This document shows positions 7,262 to 15,368 of a stretch of DNA of 20,325 bases, piece by piece. Below the pieces are notes generated by a model that had not been told where the DNA came from, did not search any database, and was given only the letters and a program-made list of their open reading frames with translations. The stretch is from the NCBI GenBank assembly GCA_017483985.1, contig JAFUUB010000017.1, positions 1 through 20,325 on the forward strand, given 5' to 3'. This DNA is from Bacteroidales bacterium. GTDB lineage: Bacteria; Bacteroidota; Bacteroidia; Bacteroidales; UBA932. Positions within the stretch are counted from its first letter, which is position 1, and the number at the start of each line of letters is the position of its first letter. A program made the position numbers and the translations under genes.

Positions 7262-8544
7262 TGCCGCATCCTTTCCATAACATGCTGTTGTTGGAGGACG
7301 CCGTCCGGATCACCGGGCCGGCGGCCTTCAACATTATGCTCAAACCGGCCGGTTCGCTCTGCAACCTGGACTGCCACTATTGCTACTATCTCGACAAGGC
7401 CGAGATCTATGGCGGCCGGGAGCCCCGGATGACCGAGGAGATGCTGGAGACCGTGATCCGGGAGTACATCGCAGCGAACGATGTGCCGGAGGTGACCTTC
7501 AACTGGCATGGCGGCGAGCCGCTCGTCCTGGGCATGGATTTCTACCGGAAGGCCATGGAGTTCCAGCACAAATACGCCGCTGACAAGACCATCCACAATA
7601 CGATCCAGACGAACGGAACGCTCCTGAATGCCCAATGGGCGGATTTCTTCCGCGACAACGGCTTCCTGGTCGGTATCTCGCTGGACGGTCCGCGGGACAT
7701 CCATGACAAGTACCGCAAGGACAAGGGCGGCGCCCCGTCCTTCAACCGGGTCATGCGGGGACTGCAATATCTGCGGGACCGGGATGTCCAGTTCAATACG
7801 CTTTCCACGATCAACAAGGCCTGTGAGGGCAGGGGACTGGAGGTGTACCAGTTCCTCAAGTCCGTGGGCAGCACCTACATGCAGTTCATGCCGGTCGTAG
7901 AGCATGTCAAATACCCCCTGGATGACAAAGGGAAGCCGCGCAAGGCCGCCCGCCCGTTCATCGTGGACCCGGCCACCGAAGGCGCCCAGCTGGCGTTCTG
8001 GTCCGTATCTTCGCTGGCCTTCGGCAAGTTTATGTGTGACATTTTCGACTGGTGGGTCCGCAACGATGTCGGCCGGTATTATGTCGGCCTTTTCGATGCG
8101 ACCCTGGCCAACTGGTGCGGGGTGATGCCCGGTACCTGCGTCTATGGCCAGACCTGCGGCGGCAATTCGGTCATCGAACACAACGGCGACCTGTATCCGT
8201 GCGACCATTTCGTCTATCCGAAATACCTGCTGGGCAACATTCGCGAGAAGACCATCCGCAGCATGATGGAATCCTCCCCCCAGGTCCGGTTCGGCATCGA
8301 CAAGCGCAATACGCTCCCTTCCAAGTGCTTCCGCTGCAAATACCTCTTCGCCTGCAACGGCGAGTGCCCCAAGCACCGGTTCAACAAGACCGAGAACGGC
8401 GATACCGGACTCAATGCCTTGTGCGAGGGCTACTACAAGTTCTATGACCACGTCGCTCCCTATATGGAAAAAATGAAGGAGCTGCTCGCCAACGAGCAGC
8501 CCCCTGCATATGTCATCCCCTGGGCGCGGATGCGCCGGCCTTAA
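7261..8544 (+). CDS. Anaerobic sulfatase-maturating enzyme (radical SAM/SPASM)
   Basis: A 427-aa cytosolic radical SAM enzyme that oxidises an active-site Ser or Cys of sulfatases to formylglycine. The radical SAM cluster motif is C34xxxC38xxC41 (CNLDCHYC). WHGGEPL at about 82-88 and ISLDGP at about 139-144 are typical. The C-terminal SPASM half has Cys293, 299, 314, 356, 359, 365, 369 and 388, whose spacing nearly equals that of the eight auxiliary-cluster cysteines of the Clostridium perfringens enzyme (anSMEcpe). Asp315 in YPCDH corresponds to its proposed catalytic base. All key residues appear present, so it should be active. It overlaps the GH3 stop by one base. The two sulfatases in this window, both Ser-type, are obvious clients. 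It is the same family as Bacteroides chuR. Confidence 0.92.
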   Translation: MPHPFHNMLLLEDAVRITGPAAFNIMLKPAGSLCNLDCHYCYYLDKAEIYGGREPRMTEEMLETVIREYIAANDVPEVTFNWHGGEPLVLGMDFYRKAMEFQHKYAADKTIHNTIQTNGTLLNAQWADFFRDNGFLVGISLDGPRDIHDKYRKDKGGAPSFNRVMRGLQYLRDRDVQFNTLSTINKACEGRGLEVYQFLKSVGSTYMQFMPVVEHVKYPLDDKGKPRKAARPFIVDPATEGAQLAFWSVSSLAFGKFMCDIFDWWVRNDVGRYYVGLFDATLANWCGVMPGTCVYGQTCGGNSVIEHNGDLYPCDHFVYPKYLLGNIREKTIRSMMESSPQVRFGIDKRNTLPSKCFRCKYLFACNGECPKHRFNKTENGDTGLNALCEGYYKFYDHVAPYMEKMKELLANEQPPAYVIPWARMRRP

Positions 8545-8547
8545 AGG

Positions 8548-8579
8548 GACGCCGTCCGTCATTTACGGGCGGCGTCTTT
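8548..8579 (+). terminator. Terminator hairpin shared by the convergent anSME and HTCS 3' ends
   Basis: Arms 8548-8559 (GACGCCGTCCGT) and 8565-8576 (ACGGGCGGCGTC) form a 12-bp stem with a 5-nt loop. In plus-strand RNA the only non-Watson-Crick pair is a U.G wobble; in minus-strand RNA it is an A/C mismatch. A short TTT follows on the plus strand. It best serves as the anSME terminator and includes the last codons and stop of the HTCS gene. Confidence 0.6.
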
Positions 8580-11500
8580 CGGCAGGATGCCGAACTGCTG
8601 CTTGAAGGATTTGGAGAAGTACGACAGCGAGACGAATCCCACCTTATCCGCGACTTCCGAAACATTGTATTTCCCGCTCTTGAGCAGATTCGCGGCGACG
8701 TTGAGCCGATAGGTCCGGAACAGTTGCAGCGGACTCATGTCGGTAAGGTTGCGGACTTTGTAGAACAACTTGGAACGGGATACATGCATGCGCTCCGCTA
8801 CGCCCTGGATATCGAAGTCGGGATTGGCAATCTCTGCATCCATGATTTCGTAGAGTGTCTTGACGAACTCCCGATCCTGGATTCCCAGGGAAGAAGCATC
8901 TACTTCCACGATGTCCGATGCCGAGGCCAGTTCACCTTTGAGCAGGTCACGGTTGTGAAGGATCGATCCTGTCAGGGCCAGGATATATGCCGGGTCGAAA
9001 GGTTTGGTCACGTAGGCGTCGGCTCCGGACTCCAGACCGGCCACTTCATTGTCGACTCCGACTTTCGCTGTTACCAGGATGACAGGGATATGACAGGTCA
9101 CCAGATTACTCTTCAATGACTTACAAAGCGATACTCCATCCATGCCGGGCATGACGATGTCGCTTAGGACCAGATCCGGCATATCTTTCGAACCGGCAAT
9201 CGACAAGGCCTGGTCTGCATCATATGCACAGATGACGCGATAGTTGGGAGAAAGGATCATGGACAGGTAATTGGCCAGGTCTGCATCATCGTCCACGACC
9301 AGGATGGTGCGTTTTCCACTGTCACTGACCATGTTTTCTTCCGGCAACTCTTCCGGTATGTCCTGTCGGATGACGGCGGGGGAGAGTTCCGTCCCGCCGG
9401 AAGGGAGTGTCAACGTAAAGCTGACTTTCCCCTCCAGGTTGGCTGCCGTGAGGCTGCCTCCCATTTTTTCAGCCAGGGCTTTGGCATAGTACAGCCCGAT
9501 CCCCGTGCCCGGTGCACGCTGATTCTCCGTATGTTCCCGGATCTGATAGTACCTGTCGAATATTTTCTGGAGGGCTTCCTCGGAAATAGGATTGCCGTTG
9601 TTTTCAACATGGACTTTGATTTCCTCTTCACCGGGAATCAGCCGTACGGCGACCCATCCTTCTCCGGATTTCCGGTCTGTATATTTGAAAGCATTGGACA
9701 GGAGATTCTCGACGATGCTGTCGAACTGGTCCGGATCTACGGTAATCTTGCAGGAACAGTCCAGCCCTTCGGTCTCCAGCCGTAACCCGAACCGTCTTGC
9801 ATTGATCTGAAACAGGTCGACGGACTTTCGGAGCCGGTCTGCGATATCCACACCCGGTTTGTTTTCGAGCACCAGGGAATCCGCATCCAACTTATTGAAA
9901 TCCAGCAGATGGCTCGCCAGTTTCATCATCCGGTCCACACTGAGTCGGACAATACCGAGGATTCGCTTGTTTTCATCGGAAACACCGTCGCTTTCCTGCA
10001 GTTGGGAAACAGGACCGGCGATCATGGTCAACGGTGTCCGGAACTCATGCGCCATATTGGCGAAGAAGTTCATGTTCATCCGGTTGATGTATTTCTCATG
10101 CTCCTTCTCCCGTTCGGACTGCTCGACGGCCAGTTTCATCCGGATCTCCCGACGGGCGAACCACAGACCAAGAACGGCAAGGCCGGCCATAGCCAAGGCA
10201 TACAAGCCGTAAGCCCACCAGCTTTTCCAGGGCGCGGGCAGAATCGTAATGGGAAGGATGGCTTCCACCGGTTCTGTATTGAAAGCGGAATCTTGCCAGA
10301 CGTGGAAGCGGTACCGGCCCGGCGGAAGATTCGAATAATGTGCCACGCGCTCGTTACCGGCCGTATAGGTCATTTTATCGAATCCTTCCAACTTATAGGA
10401 ATACCATGCTGTCTCCGCATGCGGATAGTCCAGGGATACATAGGAAACTGTAACCGTGTTCTGGTTGTATTTCAGACGGACGGGGGGACCCTTGTACAGA
10501 CTACCCTCCCAAGCATCCGGAGGAGCCGGTGCGCCATTTACCTGTAATTGCTCAAACAGAAGCGGATGGAGTCCAGAATCTGTTTCATCGGTTTTGTGAC
10601 AGGTAGTGATACCGTGCGTTCCGCCGAATATGATGGTCCCGTCTGATAAAGTACAAACTGCCTGTCCGTTAAACTGGTCTCCGCCTATGCCGGACTGGCT
10701 GAAGAAAGGGACGATCCTGTCCTCGGCGCAGTCCCACCGGTTGAGGCCATGGGCAGAACTGACCCAGATGGATCCGTCCGGAGTCAGTCCGAGCGCAGAC
10801 AGACGGTTTGAAGAGAAACCCGTCTGGAAATGGAAATGCCCGGACAAAGGGTCAAAGCATAGCATGCCATAGTCACGGGTCGGAATCAAGACCGTTCTAT
10901 CCGGTAGTTCATAGATACCCAGCAAATGGAAAGCTTCCCCGACATCTTTCCGGTAGTCCAGTGTCTCGACAGAGTCCGACTCAGGGTGATAGACGGAAAG
11001 GTTCTCCCGGAACTGGCTGATCCATACGGATCCATCCCGCATCGGCCTGACATAGTAAATCCTCCGGGATGAATCCAACTGGATAGTCCGGTTTATTTTC
11101 GTTGCAGTGTCATAGAAGAAAACGGTCCCATTGCCGAGCCCGGCATACAGTTTCCCGTTTCCGTCATCTGACAGACAATTGACGCCGGCTTCCAGGTCAA
11201 ACATCTCCTTGATCTGTAATGGGAGAGAACCGGAACAATGATAAAGACGGGAACCGGCTCCCAGCCATACGTCACCGGTGCTCCTGTCCAGCACGAGAAC
11301 CCGGAGATCGGAAATGTCAGACGGGAGCGAGACGGGACGGACTTCGCCTCCTGCTGTATAATGGAACAATCGATTCTCCGTGGCTGCTATCCACAGGTTA
11401 TCCCGGGAATCCGCTGCCAGTGAGATAACATTGATATCCTTGAGCGCATCGCATAGGGTATTGTCCCGGTTAAACAACTTCTCCTGCCCGGAAATCAATT

Positions 11501-12140
11501 GGAATCCATGGCCTGCCGAACCTACCCACAGGTTATTGTTTGAGTCCCGGAATGCGACGGTCGGCCGGAAAGGAACTTGCGCAGCTATCGCTTGCAGGTC
11601 GGGGCCGGATGTCCTTGGCGGAACTTGCTGCAGGAGTGGATCGTTTGGCGAAATCAGGTTGAACGACTCCTCTTCTTCGGAATATAGGAGCCATTCTCCC
11701 ATAGATGTCTGAACGAGGATTTGACCGGAGTCAAGTTGTACCAGCCGGTCAGAAGAGACCATGACCGTATTGACGGGCACGCGCGTAAAAGTATTATCTC
11801 CATTATACCGGCATACGCCGGAAATCGTAGTTATCCACAGCCGGTCGTCCCGGTCGATCATGAAACTGACAATCGTATTGTTGTTAAGTGTCTGCTCCGA
11901 GCTCCCTGCAAAATATTGGTAAAACTCCCGTCCCGTGTAGCGGTTCAAGCCCCAGTCCGTCCCGATCCAAATATGACCGAAGGAATCTTCGGCGAATGCC
12001 CGGATGTTCAGGTTGGAGACACGGTCGGACACCCGGAAGGCATCGTCTGCGGGCAGCACGTTCCTGCTTTCCGGATCATTTCCACAGGATAGAAAGCAGA
12101 TGATAGCGGCTAATACATAGCCAGGGACTCTCAAACGCAT
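8559..12140 (-). CDS. Hybrid two-component system regulator (HTCS) of the PUL
   Basis: A 1193-aa one-protein sensor-regulator. Order: signal or lipoprotein N-terminus (IICFLSC, Cys19); periplasmic beta-propeller of two-component-regulator repeats (about 40-520, e.g. GHIWIGTDWGLNRY, NNLWVGSAGHG, GSIWVSSAHGLNRW); Y_Y_Y domain (about 555-625); membrane helix (about 642-661); HisKA with phosphorylatable His698 (MAHEFRTP); HATPase with GTGIGL; receiver with phospho-Asp994 (SDIVMPGMDG) and Lys1046; and a C-terminal AraC-type HTH (about 1107-1193). HTCS proteins bind a glycan fragment in the periplasm and activate the adjacent susCD operon, here divergent. The start at 12140 is preferred over 12164, because the latter codon overlaps the -7 promoter box. 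All catalytic residues are intact. Confidence 0.93.
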   Translation of the reverse strand: MRLRVPGYVLAAIICFLSCGNDPESRNVLPADDAFRVSDRVSNLNIRAFAEDSFGHIWIGTDWGLNRYTGREFYQYFAGSSEQTLNNNTIVSFMIDRDDRLWITTISGVCRYNGDNTFTRVPVNTVMVSSDRLVQLDSGQILVQTSMGEWLLYSEEEESFNLISPNDPLLQQVPPRTSGPDLQAIAAQVPFRPTVAFRDSNNNLWVGSAGHGFQLISGQEKLFNRDNTLCDALKDINVISLAADSRDNLWIAATENRLFHYTAGGEVRPVSLPSDISDLRVLVLDRSTGDVWLGAGSRLYHCSGSLPLQIKEMFDLEAGVNCLSDDGNGKLYAGLGNGTVFFYDTATKINRTIQLDSSRRIYYVRPMRDGSVWISQFRENLSVYHPESDSVETLDYRKDVGEAFHLLGIYELPDRTVLIPTRDYGMLCFDPLSGHFHFQTGFSSNRLSALGLTPDGSIWVSSAHGLNRWDCAEDRIVPFFSQSGIGGDQFNGQAVCTLSDGTIIFGGTHGITTCHKTDETDSGLHPLLFEQLQVNGAPAPPDAWEGSLYKGPPVRLKYNQNTVTVSYVSLDYPHAETAWYSYKLEGFDKMTYTAGNERVAHYSNLPPGRYRFHVWQDSAFNTEPVEAILPITILPAPWKSWWAYGLYALAMAGLAVLGLWFARREIRMKLAVEQSEREKEHEKYINRMNMNFFANMAHEFRTPLTMIAGPVSQLQESDGVSDENKRILGIVRLSVDRMMKLASHLLDFNKLDADSLVLENKPGVDIADRLRKSVDLFQINARRFGLRLETEGLDCSCKITVDPDQFDSIVENLLSNAFKYTDRKSGEGWVAVRLIPGEEEIKVHVENNGNPISEEALQKIFDRYYQIREHTENQRAPGTGIGLYYAKALAEKMGGSLTAANLEGKVSFTLTLPSGGTELSPAVIRQDIPEELPEENMVSDSGKRTILVVDDDADLANYLSMILSPNYRVICAYDADQALSIAGSKDMPDLVLSDIVMPGMDGVSLCKSLKSNLVTCHIPVILVTAKVGVDNEVAGLESGADAYVTKPFDPAYILALTGSILHNRDLLKGELASASDIVEVDASSLGIQDREFVKTLYEIMDAEIANPDFDIQGVAERMHVSRSKLFYKVRNLTDMSPLQLFRTYRLNVAANLLKSGKYNVSEVADKVGFVSLSYFSKSFKQQFGILPKDAARK

Positions 12141-12161
12141 GTTTTGGATTTTTGTTCTATA

Positions 12162-12192
12162 CAAAACTACAAAAGTTCACAGAAGTATCAAA
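12162..12192 (-). promoter_or_regulatory. HTCS promoter (TTTG, 19 bp, TAGTTTTG)
   Basis: On the minus strand TTTG (12192-12189), a 19-bp spacer and TAGTTTTG (12169-12162) match the Bacteroidetes consensus exactly. Transcription would start near 12155, leaving a leader of about 15 nt before the ATG at 12140. Both boxes being consensus suggests constitutive expression of the sensor. Confidence 0.62.
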
Positions 12193-12218
12193 CAGCAATT
12201 CCTTTAAACGTTTTAGAG

Positions 12219-12245
12219 ATTGGATTGTAAAACAAAAGTATTGGA
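12219..12245 (+). promoter_or_regulatory. Candidate HTCS operator: direct repeat ATTGGA with 21-bp period
   Basis: ATTGGA occurs at 12219-12224 and 12240-12245, exactly 21 bp (two helical turns) apart, just upstream of the susC -7 box. AraC-type DNA-binding domains often bind such direct repeats next to an activated promoter. The repeat is only 6 bp, so it could arise by chance in AT-rich DNA. Confidence 0.3.
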
Positions 12246-12277
12246 AAAATGAGCTAATCGTGAAAACGGCATACTGC

Positions 12278-12285
12278 TAACTTTG
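12278..12285 (+). promoter_or_regulatory. -7 element of the susC promoter (TAACTTTG)
   Basis: TAACTTTG is a perfect TAnnTTTG box, predicting transcription from about 12292 and a leader of about 45 nt before the susC ATG. There is no TTTG or TTG at the expected -33 distance, as expected for a promoter that needs an activator such as the divergent HTCS. Confidence 0.52.
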
Positions 12286-12335
12286 TAATAGGCGACATTT
12301 GCAGAGAATCCATTTCAAACCACATTTATACACCT

Positions 12336-15300
12336 ATGCTATCACAACAATTCAAAAAAGTGCTGCTGGCTGGTCTGGTCCTGCTGGCAGGCGTAAGCCT
12401 GTCTGCCCAGAACCGCACGGTCCGCGGCGTTATCACCGATGCGGCGGGACCCGTCATCGGTGCTACGGTCATGGTGGAGAATACGACCAACGGCGTCTCC
12501 ACCGATGTCGATGGTAGTTGGTCGCTCAGCAATGTGCCGGCCAATGCCAATCTCGTGTTTTCCTGTATCGGCTATATCACACAGATTATCCCGGTAGGCA
12601 ACCAGTCCGTCATCAACGTGACGCTGGTGGAAGACAATCAGATGATCGAAGAGACAGTGGTTGTCGGTTACGGCGTCCAGCGAAAGAGCGACGTTACCGG
12701 CTCCATCTCCTCCGTCAAGGCCGAAGAAATCTCCAATACGACGGCAACGGAACTCGGTGCCGCCCTGCAGGGCAAGATATCCGGTCTTCAGATCCTTTCT
12801 TCCTCCGGCGCTCCGGGCTCCGGTTCTACGTTCCGGATCCGTGGTTATTCTTCCAATGGATCTTCCAACCCGCTTTATATCGTTGACGGTCTGAAAGTCC
12901 GCGATATCAATTATCTGGACGTTGAAAGCATCGAATCTATCGAAGTCTTGAAAGATGCCGCTTCTGCGGCCATCTATGGTGCGGAAGCCGGTAACGGCGT
13001 CGTACTTATCACGACAAAGAGTGCCAAGAATACGGAGGGCCGTGTTTTCTATAATGGGCTTGTTACCTTGCAGACCCTGGCGAATTTCCCGGATGTCATG
13101 AATGCCGAGCAGTACCTGAAGTATCAGGACCAGGCCGGCAACGCCAACGTCCGTGCCAGTTGGGACGGGAAAACGGATACCGACTGGGCAAAGGAGGTCT
13201 TTGAAACGGGCCTTTCCCATCGTCATACGGTCGGTTTCCAGAACGGTAATGACAAATCCAGTCTCTATATCGCCCTGACTTTGGATAATACGAACGGTAT
13301 GGTCTGGGGAGACAAAGATACATTCAAGCGTCTGACCGGTCAGGTCAATGCCTCCCAGCAGATCAAGAAATGGTTGACTGTCACTTCCAATACTTCTTTT
13401 GAGAAAGCGACATCCAGTTTCGTCCGTCAGCAGAGTGAATCGGGTTCCGCCATTTCTTCCGTTCTCCTCCACGACCCGATCACCCCGGTTTTCTACACGG
13501 ATGCGAACATGCCTGACCTGGTGCGTGACCGTTACTATAATCAGGGGAAACCGTATATCACGGATGCGGAAGGCCATGTCTATGGTGTATCGCAGGTCTG
13601 TGAATCCCAGAACTACAACCCGTTCATTGATATCGCCCAGCAGGATGCATACAATGAGCGCCTTAACGTCAACGGAACCCTTGCCGCCATCCTTACCCCG
13701 GTCAAAGGCCTGACCTTTACGTCCCGGCTCGGTTACCGTATCGGCAGCACCTATGACAAGCAATATACGGCTCCGTTCTATGTCAATGAACTGCGTGCGC
13801 AGGCGACCGAATACCTGTCCGGCAATTCCGGCAAGAGTCTTTTCTATCAGTGGGAGAACTTTGCCAACTACCTGTTGAAGCTTGGCGATCATAATCTCAC
13901 GTTCATGGCCGGTATGTCCTATGAGGAAAACAACACCAGCTTTACTTCCGCGGATACCTATTCCCTTTCCAGTACCGAACCCAATTACCGGTATCTCGAT
14001 TATTCCACTGCGGATGCCAACGATACGATCGGGGGCGTGGAAAACCGTACTGCGAATATCTCTTATTTCGGCCGTGTCGGCTGGAACTGGAAGGACCGGT
14101 ACAATGTGCAGGTCAACTTCCGCGCTGATGCCTTCGACACCTCCAAACTTTCCAAGAAGGCACGCTGGGGGTATTTCCCGTCCGTTTCCGCCGGCTGGAC
14201 TGTCAGCAACGAGCCTTTCTGGAAGAATATGAACCTGAGTGCCGTCAATTCCCTGAAAGTACGTGCTTCCTATGGTATCAACGGTAATGTCAACGCCCTT
14301 TCCAGTTATGCCTATACGAGCAGCCTCTCGACCGGTAACAACTACAATCTGCATGGCGGTTCCCTCGGTATCGGCACCTATCCCGGGACAACCCTGGCAA
14401 ATCCGGACCTGAAGTGGGAAGAATCCCGCCAGGTGGATCTCGGTATCGATGTCCGGATGTTCAAGGACAAGCTCTCCTTCTCCGTTGACTACTACAGCAA
14501 GAATACCGAAGGTCTGCTCGTCTCCACGACCCCTGCCCTGAGTACGGGTACTTCTTCTGTCTACAAGAATGCCGGCCGTGTTCACAATGACGGTCTTGAA
14601 TTCGAACTCAGCTACAAGGGTAACTTCGGCGACTTCCGCTATAATATCAGCGGAAACTTCTCCACCCTGCACAACAAGGTGACCGTCGGTCCTGCGACCA
14701 ATCGTCTCCCGGGCGCGGCCATCCAGTCCGCCAGCACAATCACCTATTTCGAAGAGGGATATCCGGTCTGGTATCTCCGTGGTTGGAAGATCGACCATAT
14801 CGAGGCTGACGGCACTCCGTATTACCAGACGGCGGACGGAGGGAGCAGCACGGCTCCTACGGATGCGGACAAGACCTATCTGGGAAGTGCCGTTCCGGAT
14901 TTCACGTACGGTATCAACCTCGCTGCCTCCTGGAAGAACTTCGACCTGACCGTGTTCGGAAGCGGTGTCCATGGCAACGAACTTTACCTGGCAGTCAAGC
15001 GTGGCGATTATTCTACCCTGAACGGGCTGTCCCTCTTCCTGGATGAAGCCGGCAAATCCCTCCCGTCCCCGGCCCACCAGATCACGACCATGTTCCTGTC
15101 CTCCGACGGTATGGTATTCGATGCCTCATACTTCCGTCTGTCCCGTATCCAACTGGCCTACAACTTCCCGAGAAACCTTTTGAAGAAGACCTTCATCAGC
15201 AATCTCAAGTGCTTCGTGCAGATGGAGAACGTACTGACTCTTACCAAATACCCGGGCATGGATCCGGAGACCCGAACCAATGCCACCAGCGGCATGGCCG

Positions 15301-15362
15301 TCGACCGTGGTTCCTATCCGAGTTCCCGCCGGACTTCCTTCGGTATCAATGTTTCCTTCTAA
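12336..15362 (+). CDS. susC: SusC/RagA-family TonB-dependent outer-membrane glycan transporter
   Basis: A 1008-aa SusC-like importer. Signal peptide 1-24 (cleavage SLSA|Q). Residues about 27-100 form the N-terminal carboxypeptidase-regulatory-like domain (RGVITDAAGPVIGATVMVE). A TonB-box-like stretch ETVVVGYG is at about 106-113, followed by the plug domain (about 117-230, including FRIRGYSS, PLYIVDG and ASAAIYGAEAGNGVVLITTK). The remainder is the beta-barrel, ending in SFGINVSF with the usual terminal Phe. It forms a complex with the SusD partner encoded 6 bp downstream and moves oligosaccharides into the periplasm using TonB energy. It belongs to the SusC class by homology; the gene symbol is a family name and the substrate is not starch by implication. 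Full length and undamaged. Confidence 0.94.
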   Translation: MLSQQFKKVLLAGLVLLAGVSLSAQNRTVRGVITDAAGPVIGATVMVENTTNGVSTDVDGSWSLSNVPANANLVFSCIGYITQIIPVGNQSVINVTLVEDNQMIEETVVVGYGVQRKSDVTGSISSVKAEEISNTTATELGAALQGKISGLQILSSSGAPGSGSTFRIRGYSSNGSSNPLYIVDGLKVRDINYLDVESIESIEVLKDAASAAIYGAEAGNGVVLITTKSAKNTEGRVFYNGLVTLQTLANFPDVMNAEQYLKYQDQAGNANVRASWDGKTDTDWAKEVFETGLSHRHTVGFQNGNDKSSLYIALTLDNTNGMVWGDKDTFKRLTGQVNASQQIKKWLTVTSNTSFEKATSSFVRQQSESGSAISSVLLHDPITPVFYTDANMPDLVRDRYYNQGKPYITDAEGHVYGVSQVCESQNYNPFIDIAQQDAYNERLNVNGTLAAILTPVKGLTFTSRLGYRIGSTYDKQYTAPFYVNELRAQATEYLSGNSGKSLFYQWENFANYLLKLGDHNLTFMAGMSYEENNTSFTSADTYSLSSTEPNYRYLDYSTADANDTIGGVENRTANISYFGRVGWNWKDRYNVQVNFRADAFDTSKLSKKARWGYFPSVSAGWTVSNEPFWKNMNLSAVNSLKVRASYGINGNVNALSSYAYTSSLSTGNNYNLHGGSLGIGTYPGTTLANPDLKWEESRQVDLGIDVRMFKDKLSFSVDYYSKNTEGLLVSTTPALSTGTSSVYKNAGRVHNDGLEFELSYKGNFGDFRYNISGNFSTLHNKVTVGPATNRLPGAAIQSASTITYFEEGYPVWYLRGWKIDHIEADGTPYYQTADGGSSTAPTDADKTYLGSAVPDFTYGINLAASWKNFDLTVFGSGVHGNELYLAVKRGDYSTLNGLSLFLDEAGKSLPSPAHQITTMFLSSDGMVFDASYFRLSRIQLAYNFPRNLLKKTFISNLKCFVQMENVLTLTKYPGMDPETRTNATSGMAVDRGSYPSSRRTSFGINVSF

Positions 15363-15368
15363 TAGCGC

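Noticed and set aside
7192..8562. 456-codon minus-strand open frame opposite anSME
   Set aside because: The plus strand carries a complete radical SAM/SPASM protein with all cysteines conserved; the antisense product shows no motif.
12206..12213. AAACGTTT 8-bp palindrome in the HTCS/susC gap as an operator
   Set aside because: It is short, does not extend beyond 8 bp, and is expected by chance in AT-rich promoter DNA; the 21-bp-phased direct repeat is a better candidate.
12342..15077. 911-codon minus-strand open frame opposite susC
   Set aside because: The plus strand encodes an unmistakable SusC. The antisense translation has no signal peptide or recognisable domain and reflects GC-rich codon bias.
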